DNA of 64,000 nucleotides from Alloscardovia theropitheci (GCF_004332295.1 NZ_RXLP01000021.1:62001-126000); one strand, 5' to 3'. Shown: positions 19,417 to 31,803, counted from the first letter of the stretch. Numbers and translations are program-made. The notes: generated by a model not told the origin, from the letters alone.

Positions 19417-20586
19417 ATGAACCTTTCATTGCCTTGCCCAGAATTACATCGCTTCCACGACCGAAATTTACAGCGTCAGGCTGCGCGTAAATGGAGAAGA
19501 GGGCTATTCGAACAGCCCATCCCAGGATACTTTATTGAGAGTAGACGTTGGAATTCGCTCTCTCGAAACAATCAATTCATTATGCGCATCTCTGCAATCG
19601 CAAAGGAACACCCACACTGGCCTCTTGCTACGGTCTCAGCAGCTGCTATTTTGGGCGCTTCAGCAAGGAATTCCCGACTCTATGACTTTGTCCATTTCGC
19701 AACAGATTCTCATACCTCAACAAGGAAACGCACAATTTTACCCGTTCGTTTTCACTATATTAAGGATTCTCGATGCGAGAAAGTTAGGAACGGGGTTCCA
19801 CATGATACGCACAATCTTCAGATTGGCAACGCGACATGTAATCAGATGAATAAGTATATTCCTATTACCGAGTCTATCGGACTATTCAATGGGTATCTTG
19901 TGACGTCGCCTATCCAAACAATTTTCGATTGTCTTCGAATGCTCCCCTTCGAAGACGCTCTCATTATCTGTGATAAGTTAGCTAAGAAATTTTCAATTAC
20001 TTATAAGCAAATGCTAAATTTCACTTTAGGTAGACACCGTTGTTGGAAATCAATAATTGCGGGTTTTAAAGAACAATTCGTAGACCCAAAATCAGAAAAC
20101 GGTGGCGAATCTTTTTGTCGTGCTCGAATGATTCGAGCGGGTATTTCTATCCCTCTGCTTCAGGTTGAAATTCCAAACCCGCTTCATTCTCTTGGTAAAC
20201 GCATAGGCTCATCATTCCAAAATACGAGAATGATCCGACCAGACTATGTTTGGAATGTTCCGTCTCATGTAGGAGACTTCACTTCGATTGCCGCCGAATT
20301 AGATGGTAAACAAAAATACATTAACTCTAATTTGCTACAGCAGTCGCATTCATCCTCTACCACAGACATTATCTTGAGGGAGAAAGATAGAGAAACGGCA
20401 TTAAATCTTTCCGGGTTCAAAGTTGTTCGATTTCAATTTGAGGAAGCATTGGCTAATCATGGTGCAATTATGATAGAAAAATTACGCTTAGCAGGCGTAC
20501 CGTTTGTTGATACATGGCAGAAACGCAAACGTCAGCGCCTACTCGCAAGAATTCTTGGAGATAAGACTCTTCATAAACTTCAATGA
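19417..20586 (+). CDS. AbiEi-like / DUF559-type protein with nuclease-like C-terminus
   Basis: This protein of about 389 residues (a TTG start at 19381 would add 12) has an N-terminal part resembling AbiEi-type regulatory proteins: VSAAAILGAS, then ITESIGLFNGYLVTSPIQTIFDCLRM. The C-terminal 140 residues look like a Vsr/DUF559 PD-(D/E)xK fold: GESFCRARMIRAGI, then RPDYVW, AAELDGKQKY, REKDRETALNLSGFKVVRF. Such fusions are common and poorly understood in actinobacteria. The catalytic residues would be E (GES), D (RPDY) and E-x-D (AELDG). No toxin-like partner is adjacent, so a toxin-antitoxin role is not supported. Confidence 0.55.
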   Translation: MNLSLPCPELHRFHDRNLQRQAARKWRRGLFEQPIPGYFIESRRWNSLSRNNQFIMRISAIAKEHPHWPLATVSAAAILGASARNSRLYDFVHFATDSHTSTRKRTILPVRFHYIKDSRCEKVRNGVPHDTHNLQIGNATCNQMNKYIPITESIGLFNGYLVTSPIQTIFDCLRMLPFEDALIICDKLAKKFSITYKQMLNFTLGRHRCWKSIIAGFKEQFVDPKSENGGESFCRARMIRAGISIPLLQVEIPNPLHSLGKRIGSSFQNTRMIRPDYVWNVPSHVGDFTSIAAELDGKQKYINSNLLQQSHSSSTTDIILREKDRETALNLSGFKVVRFQFEEALANHGAIMIEKLRLAGVPFVDTWQKRKRQRLLARILGDKTLHKLQ

Positions 20587-20788
20587 AGTTCGCCTCCAGG
20601 TACATTACACAGCATTCAGCTTCATTAACTCTCGGATTCGTGTATTCGCATATTCGCCGTTATCCACTTCAAATGCCTGTTCATATTCTTGACTACTAGA
20701 ATATGTACGGATATTTCTAATTCAAAACTGCCAATAGCATAAGACAAGCATACTCTGTAAGTCTGACTCATGCATGTGGACAAGGGAT

Positions 20789-20883
20789 CATAAATATTTT
20801 TTGCATTATTTCCCACTTCGGAAAGCTTTTATCTATTTTCAGACCGCATAAACAGGAATAAATGCAAAAAAATCTTTTTTATG
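20789..20883. repeat. TTTTTTGCAT interspersed element, copy F
   Basis: Left end CATAAATATTTTTTGCATTA and right end AATGCAAAAAAATC..TTATG are inverted. The interior CAGACCGCATAAACAGGA matches copy A at 16 of 18 positions. It lies between convergent genes. Confidence 0.8.
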
Positions 20884-20916
20884 AAAGCTCAATCCACGTA
20901 CCTCCCAGAAAAACAA

Positions 20917-20954
20917 ACGGGTCTGTGGTGTATATTTTAACACCACAAACCCGT
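20917..20954 (-). terminator. Terminator of the ATP synthase operon
   Basis: A 14-bp stem (20917-20930 with 20941-20954, one mismatch) is followed on the minus strand by TTTGTTTTTCT. It lies 128 bp beyond atpC. Confidence 0.8.
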
Positions 20955-21081
20955 CTACCCTATTTTTGCTAGCCTCAGCAATATAAGCGAGAGTCAGATT
21001 CAGCACATTAAGCGAATAAACTAACGTTGCCACATACCAGCTCAGCCGTATATGTTAGATTTAGCCTTCAAACGTCTATTT

Positions 21082-21371
21082 CTATTGCTCATTTTCGTCA
21101 TCATTACCAAGGCATTTATCAACACCAATGGTCAACGAGTTGTTTTCGAATGAGACGAAACCTCCAACAACTTTAAACGCCTTACGAGACTCATCCTCAG
21201 TAGTAATCTGAACGTTTCCCTCGCCAACAAGAGCGAGGATTGGTTCATGATCAGCGAGGATTCCCATGTAGCCTTCCAATGTAGGGACGACAACGGACGA
21301 CGCACGACCAGACCACAAAGGTCGATCTTCAGCAACTACGTTTACATCAATAATGCGCTTTTCCCCAGCCA

Positions 21372-21372
<1 letters not shown>
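21082..21372 (-). CDS. atpC: ATP synthase epsilon subunit
   Basis: This 96-residue subunit of the F1 central stalk is the last gene of the operon. It has the N-terminal beta-sandwich (LEGYMGILADHEPILALVGEGNV). It is short because the C-terminal helical hairpin of longer epsilon subunits is nearly absent, as in other bifidobacteria. That probably removes the helical ATPase brake. The start overlaps the atpD stop (TAATG). Confidence 0.94.
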
Positions 21373-23784
<2,412 letters not shown>

Positions 23785-23785
<1 letters not shown>

Positions 23786-25431
23786 TACTTATCAGATTCC
23801 TTTGCTCTACGGGCTACGAGCTTCTCCTGCTCAACCTCAGCAGGCACGAAGCCAGGATCTGCAGTATGGTCAATCAAAGGAGTGCCATCAACCTTGACAT
23901 AGGTGTCACGGTATGCATCTACAGCATCATTGAGCTTAGCTTCTGTCTCAGCAGTAAAATCGCCCGTTTCACGGATAACATCGAGAATATCGGTGTTATG
24001 TGCAACGTAATCAAGCAATCCCTTTTCAAATGGAAGAACGTCTGCTATCTCAAGATCGTCAAGCTTTCCATGGGTACCTGTCCATACGGACACAACTTCC
24101 TGCTCAGATGAGTATGGCGTGTACTGTGGCTGCTTGAGCAATTCGGTCAAACGAGCACCACGAGTCAACTGTGCCTTTGATGCTGCATCCAAATCGGAAG
24201 CGAACATAGCAAAGGATTCCAAGGAACGATACTGAGCCAAGGAAATCTTCAAGGTACCAGATACCTTCTTCAAAGCCTTAGTCTGAGCTGCACCACCTAC
24301 ACGAGATACAGAGATACCTACGTCAACTGCAGGACGCTGGTTTGCATTGAACAAATCAGACTGCAAGAAGATCTGACCATCGGTAATAGAAATTACGTTG
24401 GTTGGGATATAGGCTGACACATCGTTTGCCTTAGTTTCGATAATTGGCAAGCCAGTCATAGAACCGCCACCGAGATCGTCAGAAACCTTGGCACAACGTT
24501 CAAGCAAGCGAGAGTGCAAGTAGAAGACGTCGCCAGGATAAGCTTCACGCCCTGGTGGACGACGAAGAAGCAAGGAAATTGAACGATATGCTTCTGCCTG
24601 CTTGCTCAAATCATCAAATACGATAAGAACGTGCTTGCCGTTATACATCCAGTGCTGACCGATTGCAGAACCGGTGTATGGTGCAATGTACTTAAAGCCT
24701 GCAGAATCGGATGCTGGTGAAGCAACGATAGTTGTATACTCCATCGCTCCGGCGTCTTCCAAAGCACCACGTACGGAAGCAATCGTGGAACCCTTCTGTC
24801 CAATAGCTACGTAGATGCAACGTACCTGCTTCGTTGGATCGCCGGACTCCCAATTTGCCTTCTGATTAATGATGGTATCGATAGCAATTGCCGTCTTACC
24901 AGTTTGGCGATCACCAATGATGAGCTGACGCTGACCACGACCAATAGGGGTCATAGCATCAATTGCCTTAATACCTGTAGCCATTGGCTCATCAACTGGA
25001 TGACGATGCATAACATCTGGAGCCTGTGCTTCCAAGATACGACGGCCTTCACTTGGAATCTCACCAAGTCCATCAATTGGTCGGCCCAATGGATCTACAA
25101 CGCGTCCCAAGTAGCCGTCGCCTACAGGTACAGAAAGAACTTCACCCGTACGACGAACTTCTTGACCTTCTTCAATGCCTTCGAAATCACCGAGGACAAC
25201 CACACCGATCTCTCGTGGGTCCAAGTTGAATGCCAGTCCCAAAGTTCCATCCGCAAATGTCAAAAGCTCATTTGCCATGCAGCCTGGAAGGCCTTCAACG
25301 TGGGCGATACCATCGCCTGCCGTCTTGACATAACCAACTTCTTGAGTTGGAGTGTTGGACGGAGTGTAGGACTCGACGAATTCGTCTAATGCGTGACGAA
25401 TCGCGGCGGGATCAATGGTCAAATCTGCCAT
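23785..25431 (-). CDS. atpA: ATP synthase alpha subunit
   Basis: This regulatory nucleotide-binding subunit of F1 has Walker A GDRQTGKT near residue 170, the alpha-subunit signature [14 protein letters not shown] near 370 and a C-terminal helical domain. The chosen start is ATG 25431, because GGAG lies five bases before it; a GTG two codons earlier would put the start inside that Shine-Dalgarno. A gap of 117 bp separates it from atpH, which is long for this operon. Confidence 0.97.
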
Positions 25432-25554
25432 TTTCACTCCTTATATTGTTCTTTTTAGCGTTTCTCGTTGATGTGTTCACTTTAACGTTCGCGAATTCGA
25501 TTGAGCTTAAGCTTTTCATTTTAGTCTTCAATCTTTCGCTATACGTCGTGGAAA

Positions 25555-26373
25555 TTATCCGAGAGTACGCTGCAAAGTCTGTAATTGCGCTACCACAGTA
25601 GTGTCTGTAACCTGTGGTCCGTGCTGGATACGCATACCTCCAAGTACCTTTGGGTCAACTATGGAGTTGATGTACACTGAGGTACCAAGTTTCTTCGAGT
25701 ATGCAGCATTAATTCGTGCGCGTTGCTCATCGGTCAACGGTACTGCCGTTGTTACTGTTACAACGCGGTCACCTTCATGGGCAGAAATACGTTCTGTGAG
25801 CCAATTGAGCGCAGACAAGAAACGACGTCGTCGTGGTTGATGAGCCACATGGTCGATGAGGAATTTTGTCAGCGGGTTGAGTTCATCCGTACGTATTACG
25901 GCATCAAGCAACCGTGCACGAGCATCCCAGGACGCACGAGTATCGGAAAGACCTGCCAATACTTCTGGAAGATTGAGCAGTGCGGAATGGACTCGTGAAA
26001 GTTCAGCAGAAACTTGGGAAGTAACTCCCCTCGCATCCGCTGCATAAAATACAGCATCTACTGCTATATCTTCTGTCGAATTCACGATATGAATTGCTTT
26101 ACTCCAACGTTTTCCTGCAAGAGAGCACACAATCTGTTCTGTCAGCGGATCGACTCTGCCTTCGATAAGTTTGTGAGCTAAAGCTACACGATCTTCTGGC
26201 GTACGACCAGGATCAGTGATAACTCGTTGCAGTCGTTGATTGGAATCCAACACCGCTGTAATATCAAGGAGCTGACGTGCAATTTCTAAAGCATGTTCGC
26301 CTTGAACCTGAAGAAGTCGCGCGAATTCCTCGCGTGTACGTCTCTCAGATGCTAATGATGCTTCTCCGTGCAT
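25555..26373 (-). CDS. atpH: ATP synthase delta subunit
   Basis: This 272-residue peripheral-stalk subunit joins F1 to the b subunit. The C-terminal half carries the conserved VTVTTAVPLTDEQRARINAAYSK and LGGMRIQHG blocks. It is longer than the usual 175-180 residues because of an N-terminal helical extension typical of actinobacteria. It is 12 bp downstream of atpF. Confidence 0.95.
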   Translation of the reverse strand: MHGEASLASERRTREEFARLLQVQGEHALEIARQLLDITAVLDSNQRLQRVITDPGRTPEDRVALAHKLIEGRVDPLTEQIVCSLAGKRWSKAIHIVNSTEDIAVDAVFYAADARGVTSQVSAELSRVHSALLNLPEVLAGLSDTRASWDARARLLDAVIRTDELNPLTKFLIDHVAHQPRRRRFLSALNWLTERISAHEGDRVVTVTTAVPLTDEQRARINAAYSKKLGTSVYINSIVDPKVLGGMRIQHGPQVTDTTVVAQLQTLQRTLG

Positions 26374-26385
26374 GTGTCACCTCCT

Positions 26386-26904
26386 TTAATGTTCAAGCTC
26401 GCTAATAGCATCGTCAATCATCGAAGACTGAACATCGCTATTTTTCAGCTTTTCTCCCAAAATCTTTCCAGCAAGCGCAGTAGCAATCGCACCTACTTCA
26501 CCCTTAAGGCTTACCAATGCCTGAGAGCGCTGAGCTTCGATTGTCTTTTGAGCAGATGCTGTTACTTGCGCAGCTTCTGCCTCAGCACGTTTCTTGGCAT
26601 CAGCAATGATATTGGAAGCTTCGCCACGAGCATCTTCGCGAATCTTAGATGCCTCTGTACGAGCACTTCTGAGCTGATCTTCATACTGCTTCTTCAATTC
26701 TTCAGCCTCTGCTTGTGCTTTAGCAGCACGATCGAAGCCACCTTGAATTCTGTCAGCACGCTCATCAAAAATCTTGGTAAAGCGTGGCATGAAGAAGAAA
26801 TAGAAAAATACTGCCAGGATAACGAGGATAACAGCAGACCAAATAAGGTCATAGGTTTCAGGCAAGAATAGTGCTATACCGTTTACTTCTTCCGCTAAAA
26901 GCAT
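26386..26904 (-). CDS. atpF: ATP synthase b subunit
   Basis: This 172-residue stator stalk has one membrane helix (LIWSAVILVILAVFFYFF, about residues 20-37), a long Ala/Glu/Lys/Arg coiled coil and a C-terminal dimerisation end. A strong Shine-Dalgarno (GGAAAGGGG) precedes the ATG. Confidence 0.96.
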   Translation of the reverse strand: MLLAEEVNGIALFLPETYDLIWSAVILVILAVFFYFFFMPRFTKIFDERADRIQGGFDRAAKAQAEAEELKKQYEDQLRSARTEASKIREDARGEASNIIADAKKRAEAEAAQVTASAQKTIEAQRSQALVSLKGEVGAIATALAGKILGEKLKNSDVQSSMIDDAISELEH

Positions 26905-26995
26905 GCTTCCCCTTTCCTTACGATGTAATATTTCGGTTTATGATGCTGATTTATTATCAGTAGCTTTTGTAGTGTGAATTGTTAATGAACTACGT

Positions 26996-27241
<246 letters not shown>

Positions 27242-27330
27242 TTATTTTTTGCGTGAACTAGTCTGCGTTGTTATCAATTGCTATCAATAGAAAGAAACGA
27301 GTTCACAAGTCTTTATCTCTTCCCTGTTTT

Positions 27331-28176
27331 CTATTCTTCACCAAGGCTTTGGTTAATATAAACGCAGGAAAGAATACAGAAGATAAACGCCTGCAAGGCA
27401 GCGACGAATATCTCAAATCCAGTCAAAGCAAAACCGCCAAGGAACCAAACAGCTCCCACAGCTTTCATAGCAGTGCTTTGTAGTTCAATTAAATAATAGT
27501 TCGACATTGCAAGAGTAATTGCCACGAGTAAGTGACCTGAAAGCATATTTGCAAAAAGTCGAAGAGTTAATGAAAATGGTCGAATCAGAATGATTTCAAG
27601 CAGCTGAATCGGCGTAAGCAAAATATATACAGGCCATGGCACACCAGCTGGGAAAAGTTCCTCTTTTAAGAAGCCCCCCAAGCCATGTGCACTAATACCT
27701 GCAGCCCAGTACTGAACAAGAGTCCATAGCGCGAAAACTAACGGCATTGCAATAGTTGCCGTTGCTGCGATGTTTGCTCCTGGAATGACACCACACAGGT
27801 TAAAGACCAAAATGGTCATAAACATAGTGGTAATCATCGGTACATACTTCTTACCGCGAAGCTCTCCAAGAATTTGATACACGATATTGTCGCGCACAAA
27901 ACCGAGAACCCATTCGACAGCGCCTTGCCAACGACCCGGAATCACTTTTGCACGAGCAGCTGTAATGCCGAGAACAAGAAGGATTACAACAGTAGCAACC
28001 ATGCGAACAAGCATAATGCGGTTAATCGCAAATGGTGTACCAGCAAAAATAATCTCAGGAGGCAAGAAATCATTGAGCGACGGAAGCTCTGGCCCATTAT
28101 CAGCCAGAATCTTAGAGGACAGCGATGCATAGCCGCTTGGCGCAAGGCTTGACGCTGCACTAACTAAAATATTCAT
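27331..28176 (-). CDS. atpB: ATP synthase a subunit
   Basis: This 281-residue proton channel is the first gene of the operon (B-E-F-H-A-G-D-C). It has five or six membrane helices. The essential arginine lies in SLTLRLFANMLSGHLL near residue 210. The start is set by AGAGGAGAC about five bases before the ATG. No atpI lies upstream. Confidence 0.97.
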   Translation of the reverse strand: MNILVSAASSLAPSGYASLSSKILADNGPELPSLNDFLPPEIIFAGTPFAINRIMLVRMVATVVILLVLGITAARAKVIPGRWQGAVEWVLGFVRDNIVYQILGELRGKKYVPMITTMFMTILVFNLCGVIPGANIAATATIAMPLVFALWTLVQYWAAGISAHGLGGFLKEELFPAGVPWPVYILLTPIQLLEIILIRPFSLTLRLFANMLSGHLLVAITLAMSNYYLIELQSTAMKAVGAVWFLGGFALTGFEIFVAALQAFIFCILSCVYINQSLGEE

Positions 28177-28498
28177 CTTTCGTCTCCTCTGTGCATAGTT
28201 CTATGCAAACTTAACTTAGCTTACTCCGTCAAAAGACATATTCGCTATTTTGCGAAACACTATGTGAGATTTTCAGGCGTAAGTTGAAGCTTTACTCAAA
28301 CGTATACATACACATATTCTAATCGTAGTGACGCGACCTTTTCGCCGTTTCAACGCTTGATTATCGGTAGTTATGAGACGGTTTCAAGAAAGTTTTGAGA
28401 TAACCGCATTAACGACTTTCGCCGAGAAACTCTTCTTTATCTATTCATGCGTTTACTGTCACAATATCGCCACTTAACAACCGGCGATTCCCTTCCAA
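28177..28498. other. Intergenic region between atpB and metA
   Basis: No gene is present. It must hold the atp operon promoter on the minus strand, but no hexamer pair stands out. A small inverted repeat TTCGC-TATTTT-GCGAA lies near 28230-28246. No convincing metA terminator was found. Confidence 0.4.
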
Positions 28499-29587
28499 TT
28501 ATCTTGTTTCTCGTACTCCATATGTCGTGCCGATAAATGGTACAAATGAATCAGCTCGAGCAGGAGCAGGTTCATGCTTAATATTACGGTCAGTACCAAG
28601 TTTTCCTTCAGCCTTAAGACCTGGAATTTCATCCAACACGTACGGTGTAGTCTGGTACACCCAGTTGAGCCAATTTCGCCATAATAAATTCGCATGCGCA
28701 CGCCATGAGAAGAGTGGTGCAAGTGAAGGATCATCATGTGGATAGTAATTTGAAGGGAATGGAACGTTTTCAAGTCCACGTTTCATATCGCGTTCATATT
28801 CACTCGCAAGAGTGTCTCGCACGTATTCCCAATGTCCCAAAATAAACACTTCAGAAAAATCGCGTGTAGCTATTAACCCTGAACCAGCCTGCTCACCTCG
28901 TGTAAGAACTTGTAAATTATCGTTTGCAGCAATTTGTTCTTCATCCATGCTGGCAACGCGCGAATGAGGTTGAAGGCAAATCTCATCGAAACCATTGGTT
29001 AGGAAATTATATTCATCTTGAAGCCACTGCTCGAAGACACCAAAAATTTTATGGTCTTCGACATGCTTGTCAATCCCATATCGGTAATGTAATCCTGCCA
29101 TAGCTCCCCAGCACAGATAGACTGTGGAGAATACGTGAGTTTGAGCCCAGTCGATAATTGTCTTAAGCTCATCCCAGTAATCGACTTCTTCAAATTCCAA
29201 ATGCTCTACCGGAGCACCTGTAATAACGAATCCGTCATAATAATTATCTTTCAGTGATTCAAAAGTCTCATAGAACTTGATGAGATGGTCTTCACTCGTG
29301 TGTGTAGCCGCATGCGAGCTTACACGCATAAAATCAACGTCAAGCTGAAGTGGCGATTTAGACATCAATCGTAGGATCTGAGTTTCCGTTTCAATCTTTT
29401 TCGGCATCAAATTTAAGATGCAAATGTGTAATGGTCTCACGCGCTGTTCTTGAGCATCGCGAGAACTCATAGCAAAAATTCGTTCATCGTCGAGAATCTT
29501 TTGTGCTGGTAGACCTTCTGGAAACTTAATTGGCATATATCTATTATGCGATATGCACACAACTTCAGGCGCTAGAATTTGCGGCAT
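28499..29587 (-). CDS. metA: Homoserine O-acyltransferase MetA, acetyl-CoA-type by key residue
   Basis: It acylates homoserine in methionine synthesis. The MetA fold shows the catalytic Cys in YLCWGAMAG and the His/Glu partners in the ILGHWEY region. Counting from Met18 (29536), where the family normally begins (MPIK.PEGLPA), the residue after GAPV is Glu111. Glu at this site is known to favour acetyl-CoA, while Gly favours succinyl-CoA, so the enzyme is probably an O-acetyltransferase. The first ATG (29587) gives a 17-residue extension and abuts a 13-bp hairpin; neither start has a clear Shine-Dalgarno. No S-box riboswitch is seen. Confidence 0.92.
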   Translation of the reverse strand: MPQILAPEVVCISHNRYMPIKFPEGLPAQKILDDERIFAMSSRDAQEQRVRPLHICILNLMPKKIETETQILRLMSKSPLQLDVDFMRVSSHAATHTSEDHLIKFYETFESLKDNYYDGFVITGAPVEHLEFEEVDYWDELKTIIDWAQTHVFSTVYLCWGAMAGLHYRYGIDKHVEDHKIFGVFEQWLQDEYNFLTNGFDEICLQPHSRVASMDEEQIAANDNLQVLTRGEQAGSGLIATRDFSEVFILGHWEYVRDTLASEYERDMKRGLENVPFPSNYYPHDDPSLAPLFSWRAHANLLWRNWLNWVYQTTPYVLDEIPGLKAEGKLGTDRNIKHEPAPARADSFVPFIGTTYGVRETR

Positions 29588-29627
29588 ATTCTGCTGCTCA
29601 TAGCCATCAGCAAGTGAGCAGCAGAAT
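29588..29627 (-). terminator. Hairpin abutting the metA start
   Basis: A perfect 13-bp stem (29588-29600 with 29615-29627, 14-nt loop) lies between the 4TM gene and metA. There is no T run after it. On the minus strand it ends exactly at the metA ATG at 29587, so it may be a weak terminator or may mask that start. Confidence 0.45.
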
Positions 29628-29635
29628 ACATACAG

Positions 29636-29998
29636 TTAGTTTCTTACTTTTGTCGTTTCTTTTTTCAATTTTTCGAGAGGAAAAACTGACACGAATAATG
29701 ACAAGAGTGTCAACGCAATGAGAGCATTAAAACCAATCTCCGGCGAGAAAAGATTAAAAATTGTAGCGCTAATAAGAACGATTAGTAGCGCAATGAGTGC
29801 ATAGTGTACAAAAATAAATATTCGCGAATACTGCTGGTAGACATATCCAAAAAGTAGTCCCCATATACCAAGCACGCATATTAGGCATAAGCGCAATAGA
29901 TTAGATGATATGGGCACGATCAACCCGATACATGACAGCGCAACTCCGATGCCAGAATATACATATTGTCCCATTTTATTTGTGATTAGTTTACGCAT
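29636..29998 (-). CDS. Small four-helix membrane protein of unknown function
   Basis: This protein of about 120 residues starts at ATG 29998 with a strong Shine-Dalgarno (AAAGGAG, five bases upstream) rather than at the longer frame opening at 30055. It has four hydrophobic helices and a basic C-terminal tail (KLKKETTKVR). It directly follows a small secreted-peptide gene. A bacteriocin-immunity pair is one possibility, but no family was recognised. Confidence 0.6.
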   Translation of the reverse strand: MRKLITNKMGQYVYSGIGVALSCIGLIVPISSNLLRLCLICVLGIWGLLFGYVYQQYSRIFIFVHYALIALLIVLISATIFNLFSPEIGFNALIALTLLSLFVSVFPLEKLKKETTKVRN

Positions 29999-30042
29999 TT
30001 TGTCTCCTTTAGAATTTGCTACACTGCACTTTTCTATCTGCT

Positions 30043-30317
30043 TTATTTCGCGCATATAGTACTGATTCTTAGAAATAACAATCTCAGGAATTGTTGCTTC
30101 AAAGATAATTCCTCCTCGCTTAATGACGTACGTGTATCACGCTCATTGAGCATAAATCGATAATCCTCTGCGATGAAAACATATTCATCATCCTTATGGG
30201 CTAGTTCGCCGTTGATAGTTTTTCCCTGAGCTGCGTAAGATTTTGTAGGAAATAATTTTGTAATAATTAAACAAATTATTATCAATAACAATAAGTCATT
30301 TTTTTAGCCAACAACAT
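30043..30317 (-). pseudogene. Small secreted peptide gene, out of frame at an A7 tract
   Basis: A good start (ATG 30317 with AAAGGA seven bases upstream) reads only 11 codons before a stop. A run of seven A (minus strand, 30305-30299) follows the fourth codon. With eight A the frame would continue as MLLAKKNDLLLLIIICLI..KSYAAQGK, an ideal signal peptide with an AxA-type cleavage site, followed by a charged mature part of about 60 residues (KTINGELAHKDDEY...). As given, the downstream frame has only TTG starts. This is either a real inactivation, a phase-variable or slippage-expressed gene, or a sequencing error. The mature part was not recognised. Confidence 0.6.
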
Positions 30318-30477
30318 TGTTGAATCCTTTCTTTATACGATATCTTATCGCCATTTCGCGTGATATTCATCATTAAACATCACTTTATTATTTTATCACT
30401 TTCCTTCATGAAACACCACAATAATCAACTATCACAAATGAGCAATTAAGAGTATAGTCAGCAATTGTAGGAGGGAT

Positions 30478-30495
30478 GAAAACGGTTACGTTTTC
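30478..30495. promoter_or_regulatory. LacI-family operator of the sugar ABC operon
   Basis: GAAAACGGTTACGTTTTC has inverted halves GAAAACG and CGTTTTC around GTTA, the pattern of LacI/GalR-family operators with a central CG pair. It lies between a possible -10 (TATAGT, 30453-30458) and the Shine-Dalgarno, where a repressor would block transcription. The regulator is not in the window. Confidence 0.65.
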
Positions 30496-30513
30496 GTCAA
30501 CGAAGGAGTGATT

Positions 30514-31797
30514 ATGATACACATGAATCTCCTTAGATTGAAAAAAATCACTACACGATTTACTGCTACTGTGGCAACGGTTGCATTGTCAGCGGCAGCT
30601 CTAAGTGCATGTGGTAGCACAAATTCAAACGTTGTTACCCTTGATTTCTTCCAATTTAAGTCAGAAGCGGCTTCGTGGTTCACGCAAAAGGCGCGTGAAT
30701 TCGAAAAGCTTCACCCAAATATTCGTATTAATGTCAATAACACAGCAAATGCGCAAACGGACATGCGCACTCGCTTAGTCAAAGGACACGTGCCTGACGT
30801 CATTACTCTTAATGGCGATATTAGCTACGGAATGTTTGCAGCTACGGGCGTCTACCATAATTGGGAGGGCGATCCGATTACTGAAAAACTTAATTCTGGA
30901 ATGCTCCAAATAGCTCGTGACCTTGTGCAGACGTCCAAGCAATCCGAGAAGAAGCTTTACGCTTTGCCGTATGCAGGAAATGCATCCGGTTACATTATTA
31001 ACCGCGATTTGTGGACTCAAGCAGGGCTTGATCCTGATAATCCACCACAGACGTGGGATGATTTTATTTCAGCATTAAAGCAAATCCAAGATGCTGGCAT
31101 CACGCCAGTAGAAGCATCATGGGCTGATACATGGACGTTGCAAGCACCTCTGGGATCATTAACAGGCACCCTTGTACCACTGAGCGAATACACCAAGCTC
31201 AAAACGGGGGAAACTAGTTTTGCGAAGTTATGGACAGATGTGGCACATAAAGAGGTAGAGCTGTATAAGTATGCCCAGAAGAATAAAGGCATTACCTATC
31301 AGCAGGCTACTCAGGACTTTGCAAACGGTAAAGCTGCTATGTTGCCTCTTGGAACGTACGCTATACCGCAAGTTACCTCAGTTAACCCAGATATCAAACT
31401 TACTTTTGCCAACATGCCTGCATCAAACGATGCCGATGCTCAAAAGCTCACCGCGGGCGATGATGTCGTTTTGACGATGAGTGCTACAACCCATCACGAG
31501 AAGGAAGCTCGACAGTTCATCGAGTTCCTTCTCGAAGAAGAAAACGTGATGCAGTATGCGAAGGATAATTACGCTTTTACACCTTTGAGGGAAACTGAAG
31601 CAGGAGCTGACCCTATTAAGTCAGTTCTACCGTTCTTCCGATCAAACCGCATCGTTGACTTCTCGGATCATCAAATTCCATCATCAGTTGATCTTGCTGG
31701 ATATTTGCAAGGACTTGTTACGACAGGAAATGTCGATCAATTCATTTCCAACATGCAAAATTCATACGACAAAGTACAAGCACGAACTTTTGATTAA
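30514..31797 (+). CDS. Sugar ABC transporter substrate-binding lipoprotein
   Basis: This protein of about 427 residues is a family 1 (CUT1) extracellular solute-binding lipoprotein. It has a basic N-terminus, hydrophobic [15 protein letters not shown], lipobox LSAC (Cys near 33) and a binding-protein fold with [31 protein letters not shown] and [18 protein letters not shown] lies five bases before ATG 30514; the GTG six bases earlier is less likely. It is the first gene of a three-gene uptake operon. The sugar is unknown. No ATPase gene is present, so a shared MsiK-type ATPase is expected. Confidence 0.92.
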   Translation: MIHMNLLRLKKITTRFTATVATVALSAAALSACGSTNSNVVTLDFFQFKSEAASWFTQKAREFEKLHPNIRINVNNTANAQTDMRTRLVKGHVPDVITLNGDISYGMFAATGVYHNWEGDPITEKLNSGMLQIARDLVQTSKQSEKKLYALPYAGNASGYIINRDLWTQAGLDPDNPPQTWDDFISALKQIQDAGITPVEASWADTWTLQAPLGSLTGTLVPLSEYTKLKTGETSFAKLWTDVAHKEVELYKYAQKNKGITYQQATQDFANGKAAMLPLGTYAIPQVTSVNPDIKLTFANMPASNDADAQKLTAGDDVVLTMSATTHHEKEARQFIEFLLEEENVMQYAKDNYAFTPLRETEAGADPIKSVLPFFRSNRIVDFSDHQIPSSVDLAGYLQGLVTTGNVDQFISNMQNSYDKVQARTFD

Positions 31798-31803
31798 GGA
31801 GGT

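Noticed and set aside
29588-29720. S-adenosylmethionine riboswitch upstream of metA
   Set aside because: Only a single simple hairpin is present; none of the conserved S-box or SAM-II/IV core segments is seen.
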